A stretch of DNA of 43,639 nt from the NCBI GenBank assembly GCA_964394395.1, contig CAYMWV010000013.1, positions 1-43,639 of the forward strand, read 5' to 3'. Below the pieces are notes generated by a model, which saw nothing but the letters and a program-made list of their open reading frames with translations, had not been told where the DNA came from and did no database searches. Origin of the DNA: Sediminispirochaeta sp964394395. Lineage in GTDB: Bacteria; Spirochaetota; Spirochaetia; DSM-16054; Sediminispirochaetaceae. The translations under genes were made by a program, and so were the position numbers. Shown here piece after piece: positions 33,246 through 41,146 of this stretch. Numbering within the stretch: position 1 is the stretch's first letter; each line of letters starts with the position of its first letter.

Positions 33246-33617
33246 GTGAAAATATTAGTTATTGATGATTCGGGGGTTATGAGAAGAATTCACAAAAACA
33301 CCCTGCTGGAGCAGCATATTGATGAGTCTTCCATTATAGAGGCTCCCGATGGGCAAGCGGCCCTCGAAATCGCTTCCAAGCAGGATATAGAACTCTTTTT
33401 AGTGGACTGGAACATGCCTAAACTGGATGGCCTTAAATTTGTGCAGGTGATTCGGGCAATGGAAAAGTATTCCAAAACGCCGATAATTATGATTACCTCA
33501 GAGGCTGCAAAGTACAACGTCGTTGAAGCAATCAATGCAGGGGTAACCAATTATATCGTTAAGCCCATCAGAGGTAATATGCTCTGGGAAAAAATCAGCA
33601 AATACATCCAGGTTTAG
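33246..33617 (+). CDS. CheY-like single-domain response regulator
   Basis: A 123-residue stand-alone receiver: DD pair in VIDDSGVMRR, phosphoacceptor D54 in FLVDWNMPKLDG, a Thr in MITSEA, and the lysine of YIVKPI. The DWNMP wording is close to CheY. With no output domain it should act by binding another protein, such as a flagellar switch or enzyme. The start is GTG at 33246 after AAAGGAGGAGAGG. It is the first gene of a tight four-gene operon; the CheX-like gene follows after 8 bases and the kinase gene is third. Confidence 0.93.
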   Translation: MKILVIDDSGVMRRIHKNTLLEQHIDESSIIEAPDGQAALEIASKQDIELFLVDWNMPKLDGLKFVQVIRAMEKYSKTPIIMITSEAAKYNVVEAINAGVTNYIVKPIRGNMLWEKISKYIQV

Positions 33618-33625
33618 GAGGCATC

Positions 33626-34087
33626 ATGCAGGCCAAATACATCAATCCTTTCATCCACGCAACAAATTATCTGTTTAAAGATTTCCTAGGCGTTGGGATC
33701 TCTGCGGGTAAGCCTTATCTGAAAAAAGACCCGAAGGATCTTTTAGAAGTTTCTGGTCTTATCGGTCTTGCAGGTGAGACAGTGGGGGCTGTGGTACTCA
33801 GTTTTAATCGGGAAACGGCAATAGAGGCAGTTTCAAAAATGGAAGGTCACAATTATCCCGCTTTGAGCAACGAAGTAATTGACGGGGTAGGAGAAATGAT
33901 TAATATCATCGCCGGGAATGCGAAAAAGGAGCTTACCGAGTTTCGCATTTCCATATCCCTCCCCGGGGTAGTCACCGGTACCAGTTACCACATTCACTGG
34001 CCGGAAGGTGTTCCTATTGTAGCTATTCCCTTTGACTCTGATCTTGGCAATTTTCAGGTCAATGTTTCACTAAGAGACCTCCTGTAA
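33626..34087 (+). CDS. cheX: CheX-like CheY-P phosphatase
   Basis: A 153-residue CheX/CheC-family protein. The phosphatase helix is clear: EVIDGVGEMINIIAGNAKKEL contains E90-x-x-N93, the pair that positions water for dephosphorylating CheY-P in CheX. The start MQAKYINPFIHATNYLFKDFLG and the GTSYHIHW strand are also typical. Spirochaetes use CheX as their main CheY phosphatase. A ribosome site (GGAGGC) precedes the ATG. Its position between a CheY-like regulator and a CheA-like kinase suggests it terminates signalling in this circuit rather than in the main chemotaxis pathway. Confidence 0.93.
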   Translation: MQAKYINPFIHATNYLFKDFLGVGISAGKPYLKKDPKDLLEVSGLIGLAGETVGAVVLSFNRETAIEAVSKMEGHNYPALSNEVIDGVGEMINIIAGNAKKELTEFRISISLPGVVTGTSYHIHWPEGVPIVAIPFDSDLGNFQVNVSLRDLL

Positions 34088-34088
34088 T

Positions 34089-36317
34089 ATGGGTATAAGC
34101 AAGAGCTCCATCAGGGGAAAAATTGTTACAGGTATTATTGTCCTGCTTCTCATAAGCATATCCATTTCTGTTTTTATAGCTGTCTCAAGTCAGAGGAATA
34201 TTACACTTGACACCCAGAGAAAGAATCTTGTTACCAGTAATGACATTCTCAACCGCGTAATAAAAAACCTCATGCTAAGCGGTGAAGCTCCTATTGCTGT
34301 TACGACTCTTGATGATCTTAGGTCAGTCCCTGGTTTCCAGGAGCTTGAACTGTATAGAAGGGATGGGACTATTGCATTTAATGATTACGCCACCGTTGAA
34401 GAAGTCAATGCCATTCAAAACTTCACAAATTTCGATAAAACACCCAGGATAGATCTTAAAACCAATTCCATGAAAGTTTTTCAGGAAGTGGTCCGTACAA
34501 ATACACCAATCCATGTGGAAGACCTTGAACAAAAGACGATGGAGTACTATTTCCCCATTCTCAACTATGCTGATTGCCGTCAATGTCACGGAACCGACCA
34601 TTTTGTCCGGGGAGTTGCATATTACAACATCTCTCTGGAGCGCACCTTTTCCAGTATCACGAATTCACGGAATACATTGATTGTTTTCTTTCTCATTGCA
34701 GGCCTGACTGTAGCACTACTTCTCATCTTCATGATGCAAGCCATTATTATTAATCCAATTCTGGAAATTGAAGATGTTGTAGGCATCGTCGGCGATGGAA
34801 ATCTTGATGTCCAAAGCAAGGTGGGCAGCAGAGACGAATTAGGATCCCTTTCTCAAAAAATAAATGAAATGATAATCAGCTTGAGAGAGAAAAGCAGATT
34901 GGAAATTGAAAACAGCGTTATTGAAACAAAAAACGAAGAGAACAAGAAATACCTGGATAACATTGCAGAAGGATTGATTCTTGTCAGGCGTGATGGAACT
35001 ATAAGTGAACAATACTCCAGTTATGTGAGTACCCTTTTCAGAACAGATAAGATTGCTGGCCGCACCTTCAGCGAGTTTATATATCCAGAGGAGGAGAAAG
35101 ATTCAAAGAAACGTCTTGAACTGGAAAAGTTTATAGCCATGATTTTTGAAAACAGCAATACTGAGATGGAAATGATCATGTCGATCAATCCTCTTGCTGA
35201 TGTCACTCTGACAATCCCCCAGGAGAGTGGAAATGAAACTATCGTCATCGATGCAGATTTTCAACGCATCTATTCCGGAGGGGAGCTGGAAAATGTGATG
35301 GTCATTTTTACTGACAAGACTAATATAACCCGCATCCAGCATGAACTTGATCAGGAAAGAGAACGAAGCAAGTCAGAGGTAGAACAGATTTCAACGCTCC
35401 TTAAAATTGGTCCTCAGTCATTTATGGAGTTTTCCCGGGATGCAGCCCGCACAATAGAGAACCTTGAAGAGTTTCTCGTTGAAACGATAAGTCTCGAAGC
35501 TATCCAGGAGCAGATCCGTGCTCTTCACTCAATGAAAGGATCTGCCCGTTATCTTGAGTTTCGAAGAGTAGCAGATCAGGCACATGAAGTAGAAAACCTC
35601 GTAGTGCAGGCAAAGAATGAAATCCCGGATATGAGCGAAAAAACAGAAAAGGAAGTACAAAAGGGAATAGAAGAACTGAAGCAAGAACTTTCAAGCATAG
35701 AAAAGATCCATGAAATCTTCAAAAACTTTGCTTCGGTCAGCTCAACAGCGGAAGGCGAGTCCAATGCACTTCAGGTTTTTCTCGATACCCTGGAGATAAT
35801 GATAGAAGACATAGCCAAAGAGCTGGAAAAGACAGTACAGGTATCGATAAAAAACGAAGTTGAATCCCTACCTTCACTTGATACCCTCAAAAATCCCATA
35901 ATCCATCTCGTCCGTAATTCCCTGGATCATGGTGTGGAGGAAGAAATCGAAAGGATAAGCCTCGGGAAGAAAGGAGAAGGACATATCAGTATACGGCTCT
36001 ATACTGAGCAGGAACTCTATAAAATCAGCATAGAAGATGATGGTAAAGGGATAGACTTCAAGGGGGTAAAAGAAAAAGGAGTTTCCCTCGGTTTATTGAA
36101 CGAAAATGCAAGTTATAGCGAACAGGAGCTGTTGAAACTGCTTTCCCGTTCTGAGTTCAGTACCAAGATGCAGGCCACTTCCATTTCCGGTAGAGGGGTG
36201 GGCCTGGATGTTGTATACCGGGATGTAAAAAATGCAGGGGGGCGAATTGCAGTTACTACGAAAAAGGGCAGGGGAACACGATTTACCATATCTATTCCCC
36301 GAAAGGAGCGTACATGA
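34089..36317 (+). CDS. Membrane CheA-like histidine kinase with a periplasmic c-type heme-binding sensor
   Basis: A 742-residue hybrid. TM1 (about 11-33), a periplasmic domain (34-196) with heme-attachment motif C163-R-Q-C-H167 followed by RGVAYYNISLE, TM2 (about 197-220), HAMP (220-272), a PAS-like domain (about 288-415), an Hpt/P1-like helix bundle with H480 in ALHSMKGSARYLEF, and a CheA-type ATPase: IIHLVRNSLDHGVEEEIERISLGKK (601-625), DDGKGID (650-656), SGRGVGLDVV. There is no P2 and no CheW-like C-terminal domain, so it need not join receptor arrays. The periplasmic domain resembles the CxxCH sensors of the DUF3365/Tll0287 or Geobacter heme-PAS chemoreceptor type. The ATG lies one base after the cheX stop. 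It overlaps the P460 gene by four bases. Confidence 0.88.
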   Translation: MGISKSSIRGKIVTGIIVLLLISISISVFIAVSSQRNITLDTQRKNLVTSNDILNRVIKNLMLSGEAPIAVTTLDDLRSVPGFQELELYRRDGTIAFNDYATVEEVNAIQNFTNFDKTPRIDLKTNSMKVFQEVVRTNTPIHVEDLEQKTMEYYFPILNYADCRQCHGTDHFVRGVAYYNISLERTFSSITNSRNTLIVFFLIAGLTVALLLIFMMQAIIINPILEIEDVVGIVGDGNLDVQSKVGSRDELGSLSQKINEMIISLREKSRLEIENSVIETKNEENKKYLDNIAEGLILVRRDGTISEQYSSYVSTLFRTDKIAGRTFSEFIYPEEEKDSKKRLELEKFIAMIFENSNTEMEMIMSINPLADVTLTIPQESGNETIVIDADFQRIYSGGELENVMVIFTDKTNITRIQHELDQERERSKSEVEQISTLLKIGPQSFMEFSRDAARTIENLEEFLVETISLEAIQEQIRALHSMKGSARYLEFRRVADQAHEVENLVVQAKNEIPDMSEKTEKEVQKGIEELKQELSSIEKIHEIFKNFASVSSTAEGESNALQVFLDTLEIMIEDIAKELEKTVQVSIKNEVESLPSLDTLKNPIIHLVRNSLDHGVEEEIERISLGKKGEGHISIRLYTEQELYKISIEDDGKGIDFKGVKEKGVSLGLLNENASYSEQELLKLLSRSEFSTKMQATSISGRGVGLDVVYRDVKNAGGRIAVTTKKGRGTRFTISIPRKERT

Positions 36318-36838
36318 AAAAGATTTGGATAATACCTGCATCTCTGCTAATTATTTTCATTAGCCTATCTATAGGCTGCAGTGGAAAAGAAGAGCCTGAA
36401 CTAGCCCCTCTCAAAGTTGGTGAAGTTAGCGCCGAGCGGCTCTGGGAGCGAATCAGTGGTGAAAGCCAATACACCGACTACGATTTCTGGCCAGGACATG
36501 AGGGGCTACGGCCTGGCCAGGCCCCCCATGGGGTGTACCATAAAGTGTATATAAATCGGGACTTAAAAGAGAGACTTCCAGTAACGAGCCGAATAGCACC
36601 GGAAGGCACTATCATTGTAAAAGAAAACTACACCGTCGATGAAGAGCTTGCGGCTTTAACGGTAATGGTAAAGGTAAAAGATTTCGCTCCCGAGGCTGGT
36701 GACTGGTTTTGGGCCCGGTACAGTCCCGATGGGACAGCCGGTCCATCGGGGAAAGTACAATCATGCCTGGAGTGCCATGCTGGAGTTGCAGATAACGATT
36801 ATATCGTCATACATCCTCTGGATACTCCTTTACCTTGA
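36314..36838 (+). CDS. Cytochrome P460-family lipoprotein
   Basis: A 174-residue exported protein with a lipoprotein signal (LLIIFISLSIGC, lipidated C22) and one heme-attachment motif C151-L-E-C-H155 near the C-terminus, in the arrangement of cytochrome P460 / c-prime beta proteins. Those proteins bind or oxidise small nitrogen compounds such as hydroxylamine and NO. The central part (GTIIVKENY, K104) could hold the lysine that cross-links heme in P460, but this is uncertain. It starts inside the stop of the heme kinase gene (ATGA). The coupling suggests it serves as a co-sensor or ligand/redox partner of that kinase. The gene has its own hydrophobic leader, so both heme sites face the periplasm. 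Confidence 0.82.
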   Translation: MKKIWIIPASLLIIFISLSIGCSGKEEPELAPLKVGEVSAERLWERISGESQYTDYDFWPGHEGLRPGQAPHGVYHKVYINRDLKERLPVTSRIAPEGTIIVKENYTVDEELAALTVMVKVKDFAPEAGDWFWARYSPDGTAGPSGKVQSCLECHAGVADNDYIVIHPLDTPLP

Positions 36839-37143
36839 CAGGATTTGCCTAGAAGTATGTGTCCTGGGGTAAAAAAGCAACAACCCCGCTGGTGAACTGC
36901 ATGATGCATATATGGAACTGTTTCACATGGGATCATATCGCAAGAACCAACTCCTCGACCCGGTCAAGCCACAATTTCCGCTTCTCCGGAGTGCTGAAGA
37001 ACACCTGGTAAAAAGAGTGGTAATCTGTCTTTTTTACTCCGCAGCCGGAGAAAACATACTCTCCCCAGAAACGGTGGATGGGAAAGCTCTTTCCGAAAAG
37101 CCATTTTTCTGGTATATCCAATGAGATGCAAGAGCACAATGAG
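36839..37143. other. Intergenic region after the heme-sensing operon
   Basis: Three hundred bases with no intact gene. It holds a minus-strand coding-like remnant (36933-37139) and a weak GGGGT/ACCCC hairpin near 36865. No T-tailed terminator for the P460 gene is visible. Confidence 0.6.
36933..37139 (-). pseudogene. Unrecognised coding remnant, probably the 3' end of a lost gene
   Basis: The minus strand reads 68 residues, ending YQVFFSTPEKRKLWLDRV and a few more, then a TGA. The codons (CAG GTG TTC TTC AGC, GAC CGG GTC GAG GAG) look like real coding sequence. The only starts are a TTG at 37139 without a ribosome site, and the frame stays open into the HAD gene on the other strand. I do not recognise the protein. 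It is either a C-terminal remnant left by a deletion or a small gene with an unusual start. Confidence 0.4.
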
Positions 37144-37929
37144 ATGAAAGAACCTGCACTATTCCTCGATTTTGACGGAGTACTCTGTGATTCCCTTCAT
37201 GAGTGTTATGAGACATCATTAAGGGCGTGGCAAACCGTCTCCAGCACCATGGCTGAGAAAGTTGCAAGGAATCGACCAGATGGGGAAGATGACGAAGAAA
37301 GGAAAGAGCTCTTTCGTCGCTACCGTCCCTTTATCCGGAACGGAGGAGATTATCTCTTTCTGCAGCTGGCCATTGATACACAAATTCCGCTGCACTCCCA
37401 AGAGGCCTTCGATCAGCTGCAACAGGGTTATCCCGAGCTTTCCAGGAAGGGAGATGAGATTTTTCAAAAGTGGCGAAGCCACTTTCTTTCCTCGAATCCA
37501 GAGAGGTGGTTTTCCCTCAATCCACTCTTCCCCGGCATTGCTGAGCTTCTCAACAAAGCTGCGAGTAATGAAGAAGTGTACATTCTCTCGACAAAACCGG
37601 TCCGATTTATCCATGAGATAGTCACCTTTCACGCTGTAAAGTGGCCGCTGCATCGAATTATCTGCTCTAAACCGAGGGCAAAGGTTGATGTCATCCTCGA
37701 AGTGATGGAGGAAAAGCACTATAGAGAAGCTATTTTTGTGGAAGATCAAATCGATCATCTGTTGAAAGTCTTAGAAAAGGGGAACCTGGTAAAAAATATT
37801 CGTCCCTGTCTTGCAAGCTGGGGTTATATTAAAGAGGAGTGGAAACAGTACGAGGGAGTTGAATGTATCTCGATCGATACCCTTGCGAATTGGACTGATA
37901 CATTGGTACATTCTCCCTTTTACAAATAG
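37144..37929 (+). CDS. HAD-superfamily hydrolase (phosphatase-like)
   Basis: A 261-residue protein with the four HAD motifs: DFDGVLCDS (nucleophile Asp), ILSTKP (motif II, Ser/Thr), the motif III lysine near SKPRAKVD, and FVEDQIDHL (motif IV acidic pair). A helical cap lies between motifs I and II. The substrate cannot be predicted; it resembles phosphoglycolate-phosphatase-like members. The start is uncertain: the ATG at 37144 sits directly before the motif (MKEPALFLDFDG), with in-frame ATGs at 37126 and 37078 and no clear ribosome site. It is followed after 42 bases by the ACT-domain gene. Confidence 0.85.
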   Translation: MKEPALFLDFDGVLCDSLHECYETSLRAWQTVSSTMAEKVARNRPDGEDDEERKELFRRYRPFIRNGGDYLFLQLAIDTQIPLHSQEAFDQLQQGYPELSRKGDEIFQKWRSHFLSSNPERWFSLNPLFPGIAELLNKAASNEEVYILSTKPVRFIHEIVTFHAVKWPLHRIICSKPRAKVDVILEVMEEKHYREAIFVEDQIDHLLKVLEKGNLVKNIRPCLASWGYIKEEWKQYEGVECISIDTLANWTDTLVHSPFYK

Positions 37930-37971
37930 TTGATGTATCCCTTATACTTAGAGCGAAATCAGGAGGTAATA

Positions 37972-38520
37972 ATGGAGAAAAATAATAAGGATTTTCTTGT
38001 AATTTCCGCATTGGGACCCGACCGGATCGGTTTTGCCGACCAACTAAGCCAGGAAATCCTGGATCGGCAAGGAAACATCGAAGAGAGTAAAATGGCTGTT
38101 CTGGGCGGTGAATTTGCCATGCTTGTTCTTGTCTCTTCGGGGCACAAAGGGAGTATTGATACCATCAGCAGGGAGCTTTCCGCTTTTGGGGAACGGGAAG
38201 GAATATCCGTATTGGTTAAACCCACAACGGCTCCCCGTCATGAGAGGGAAGCGGTGCCCTATCGGCTAGAAACAATCTCACTGGACAGTCCGGGGATTGT
38301 GCATGCAGTAACCGCCCTTTGCAGGGAGTACGGAATCAATATCGAAGATCTGGAAACCGATACAAGCAGCGCCCCCATGACCGGCGCTCCCATGTTTCAC
38401 ATGAAGGCAATTGTAGCAATTCCCTCTTCACTTCGTATCCACACCCTTCGGGATCGACTGGAAGAGCTGGAGGATGAACGTGGACTGGATGTCATATTTA
38501 AACCCCTAGCCTCACTATAG
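37972..38520 (+). CDS. Tandem ACT-domain protein (GcvR-like)
   Basis: A 182-residue protein with two ACT domains. The first (FLVISALGPDRIGFADQLSQEILDRQGNIEESKMAVLGGEFAMLVLV) and second (YRLETISLDSPGIVHAVTALCREYGINIEDLETDT) each have the Gly-Pro-Asp/Asp-x-Pro-Gly ligand turn. This is the layout of GcvR and related amino-acid-binding regulators, which sense glycine or similar ligands. A strong ribosome site (AGGAGGTAATA) sets the ATG at 37972. No glycine cleavage genes are in the window, so its partner is unknown. Confidence 0.88.
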   Translation: MEKNNKDFLVISALGPDRIGFADQLSQEILDRQGNIEESKMAVLGGEFAMLVLVSSGHKGSIDTISRELSAFGEREGISVLVKPTTAPRHEREAVPYRLETISLDSPGIVHAVTALCREYGINIEDLETDTSSAPMTGAPMFHMKAIVAIPSSLRIHTLRDRLEELEDERGLDVIFKPLASL

Positions 38521-38716
38521 TCCAGGCTTGAAGGGATATTGAGGATACCCGCCACTTGTGCATAGTTGCGGAGCGACCTGGCACAAGCGGCGGGCTTATT
38601 CCCAAGCGAGCGAGAAGAGCTATGCGTCCCGGCTCCAGGGCTTGCCTGACAGGGCTTGCCCTGGGGTTTGATACCTTTCATTCGCTGCACTAAAAGCCAA
38701 ATAACCCCTTACCCGC
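38521..38716. repeat. Structured intergenic region with long inverted and direct repeats
   Basis: A 14-bp stem with one mismatch (38548-38561 with 38581-38594) around a 19-base loop. It is followed by GAGCGA-rich sequence and a second structure in which AGGGCTTGCC occurs twice and CCAGGGC (38635) pairs with GCCCTGG (38657). No coding sequence is visible. The structures lack a T run, so they are unlikely to be simple terminators. A degraded mobile repeat or a structured RNA is possible. Confidence 0.55.
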
Positions 38717-38745
38717 TTGCATTGGAGAGCCAAAAATACTATACT
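38717..38745 (+). promoter_or_regulatory. Promoter giving a possibly leaderless transcript
   Basis: TTGCAT (38717-38722), a 17-base spacer and TATACT (38740-38745). The expected start falls on or next to the ATG at 38752, and no ribosome site is present, so the message may be leaderless. Confidence 0.5.
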
Positions 38746-38751
38746 TCCAAT

Positions 38752-39691
38752 ATGAATAATATCTCTATCAATAGCAGGAAGATTCAATACGTTTTTCTGC
38801 TTGTACTCATATTAAGCCTCTTATACGGCTTGAGTTTTATAAATTATCTCCTCTTCCACGCCATGGCAGAACTTTTCAGTATCGTCATCGCCTGCGGCCT
38901 CTTTATGTTCGCCTGGACCACCCGGGAGATAGAGGGAAATGAGCATCTGGTGAGGCTTGGAATCGGCTACCTCTTTATCGCCTTCCTTGATCTGATGCAC
39001 ACCTTGAGTTACTCCGGAATGGAGATCTTCACCGACTACGACTTTTATGCAAATCAGCTCTGGGTGGCCGCCCGGGGCATGGAGGCTCTTACCCTCCTCT
39101 TTTATGCTGTAACGATTCCTGGCAAGGCAAAGATATCCCATCGATCTGTTTTTTCGGTCTACTCTTTTCTCACTGCCCTGACTTTATATAGTGTGTACAT
39201 TGCGAAGGTGTTTCCAATCTGTTTTGTTCCAAACCAGGGTCAGACTCTATTTAAAATTTGGTCAGAAATTGGAATAATGGTGGTCCTTCTCATTGCTATG
39301 CTTGCACTGGGAAAGAACAGGAAATTATTAAGTCCGCTTGTCTACCGCTGGGTGCAGATTTCAATCTTCCTTACTATCCTGGGAGAGGTCGCCTTCACCA
39401 TCTATATCAGCAACTACGGCCTGAGCAATATGGCTGGTCACTATCTGATTTCGTGTGCAGGATAATGGAATCGGCATGAAAAAAGAGCAGATCGATAGAT
39501 TGTTCCGGCCGGGTAAACATTCCACCTCCCTGGGGACAGAGCGTGAAGAGGGAACAGGCTTCGGCCTGCTTCTTTGTAAGGAGTTGATTGCCTTACATGA
39601 TGGTGCAATAGATGTTGAGAGCGTTCTGCAGGAGGGAACCTCCATCACCTTTACCCTTCCTCTTTGCAAAGAGGGAGAGCCTAAGAGGTAA
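38752..39691 (+). pseudogene. MASE3 histidine kinase, internally deleted and frameshifted
   Basis: Codons from the ATG at 38752 encode a membrane sensor of the MASE3 type with about 7 helices (FHAMAELFSIVIACGLFMFAWTTR, DLMHTLSYSGM, SNMAGHYL). The frame stops at 39465. In another frame, from about 39449, the reading is RVQDNGIGMKKEQIDRLF, then GTGFGLLLCKEL and TSITFTLP, which is the second half of an HATPase domain. The PAS, HisKA and first half of the ATPase that normally join these parts are missing. An internal deletion with a frame change is the simplest explanation. The end overlaps the convergent radical SAM gene by 11 bases. Confidence 0.85.
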
Positions 39692-41144
39692 TCGCTATTA
39701 CCCTATTGAAGAATTGCGAAACGATATCGTTATTGCTCCAGGGCAAGATAGTTAAAGAGTGCTCCTTCCTCCGGAAGGTGTGAAGATACCCCGTCTTTCT
39801 ACTCTCCCGGATTAAGCTCTCTTGCATGCTACCTTTTCCCCCGCTCTTCATCATATTCAGATACCGGGAGAGACGGAACAGCGTTAAAAGTGTCGGGGTG
39901 CTGAGTTCGCCACCCCACCGCCAGGCGGCGCTGCCGAGATAGCGACGAAATGGGGCAGCAGTATCACTGTCCGGGAGGGGATAGTAGAGGCTGATCCCTG
40001 CCCTCCCCGGCAGCTGTGACAGGGTGATCAAGCTATCCAACGATTCCTCTCCCTTCTCTCCAGGCAGACCGGCAATAAAGTAGTTCACCCCCTTTCCCCC
40101 CAGCTTTGCCCAGCTCTCAACCACAGCTTGAAAATGCGCCATAGAGCCGCCTCTATCAAGCCTGGAGAGGGAAGAGGCAGTGGAAGATCCAAGGGAGAGA
40201 TTGAGGGTACGAAACCCCTTATCCCAAAGGAAGGGCAAATCATTGATGGCCAGGAAGCGGTGGTCCATACCATTCTCTGCGGAAATTTCTGCTTGCGGAA
40301 ATCGCTCATGAAGGGCAGTCAAAAGCGACTTGAACCAGCGTATATCAGCGGAAGGGTTATCATCTTCCAGAAAGATCTTCTTAACATGAGCAGCCGAAAG
40401 AGGGAGTGAATCAATTTTCCGCAACACATCCCCCGGTCGGGGAAGGCGCAGCCCCCTACCATGAACCAGGTGGTTTGCACAGAAACGGCAGGACATGGGA
40501 CAGCCCCGCCCGGCAGAAATAGCTAGGGCTTTATCATTGCCCCTGTTTCTACCAGGGAGAGGAAAAGAAACAGCCCCGGGCAGGGGCTTTCGTTCCGGAT
40601 CAAATCCTGCAGAAAAGTGCCCCTTCAGAGGAGATCCCGCCTCCAGCCATAAAGGGATCACCCCCTCCGCCTCCCCCTCTAGGAAAAGTGAGAAGAGGCC
40701 GGAAGTGATAAAGCGCTCCGGAGCGGCAGAAAAACCTGCACCGGCAATCCCCATCGGATGGTCCGGATTGCGGACCCGATATTCCCGGGCGAGCTGGAGA
40801 AGGTCCTCCCCGAAAGGCCAGGCGAAAAGGGCCAGGATTATCAGATCCACCCGTTTTGCTTCTACTATGTTGCAAGCTTCTGAAAAAGAGGGACCAAAGC
40901 GTTGAAAATGGTTTAAACCCTTCACCGGCCCCTTCTCATCACTGAGAAGGTAGGGCTTCAAATGGGATAGTTCATCCGGAAGAGCTGCTGTTTTTCCCGA
41001 TGAAAGGAGAGGGAAATTAATGACTTCAACGTTATATCCTGCCTCCTTAAGCAGATCTGCTGCGATGTGAAGCCCCAGGGCGTTGGTTCGGTGAATGGTG
41101 GCGTAAAAGTCGTGGAAGGGGGGCTGGATGAGGAGGATCTTCAC
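39681..41144 (-). CDS. Radical SAM protein with N-terminal cobalamin-binding-like domain
   Basis: Starting at GTG 41144 (two bases after the stop of the pyrophosphatase gene and 9 bases after GGAG) gives 487 residues. The N-terminal part (KILLIQPPFHDFYATIHRTNALGLHIAADLLKEAGY) is a B12-binding-like Rossmann domain. The radical SAM cluster is C205-x3-C209-x2-C212 (GRGCPMSCRFC), followed by IFLEDDNPS, SAENGMDHRF and NYFIAGLPGE. Such B12-radical SAM enzymes methylate or rearrange unactivated carbons; the substrate is unknown. A longer in-frame reading upstream lies inside the pyrophosphatase gene and is not the likely start. No recognised cobalamin or product-specific genes are adjacent. Confidence 0.85.
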   Translation of the reverse strand: MKILLIQPPFHDFYATIHRTNALGLHIAADLLKEAGYNVEVINFPLLSSGKTAALPDELSHLKPYLLSDEKGPVKGLNHFQRFGPSFSEACNIVEAKRVDLIILALFAWPFGEDLLQLAREYRVRNPDHPMGIAGAGFSAAPERFITSGLFSLFLEGEAEGVIPLWLEAGSPLKGHFSAGFDPERKPLPGAVSFPLPGRNRGNDKALAISAGRGCPMSCRFCANHLVHGRGLRLPRPGDVLRKIDSLPLSAAHVKKIFLEDDNPSADIRWFKSLLTALHERFPQAEISAENGMDHRFLAINDLPFLWDKGFRTLNLSLGSSTASSLSRLDRGGSMAHFQAVVESWAKLGGKGVNYFIAGLPGEKGEESLDSLITLSQLPGRAGISLYYPLPDSDTAAPFRRYLGSAAWRWGGELSTPTLLTLFRLSRYLNMMKSGGKGSMQESLIRESRKTGYLHTFRRKEHSLTILPWSNNDIVSQFFNRVIAITS

Positions 41145-41146
41145 CC

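Noticed and set aside
37144..39691. Genomic island covering the HAD, ACT and MASE3 genes
   Set aside because: No integrase, tRNA, transposase or boundary repeats were found; codon use by eye does not differ clearly from the neighbours.
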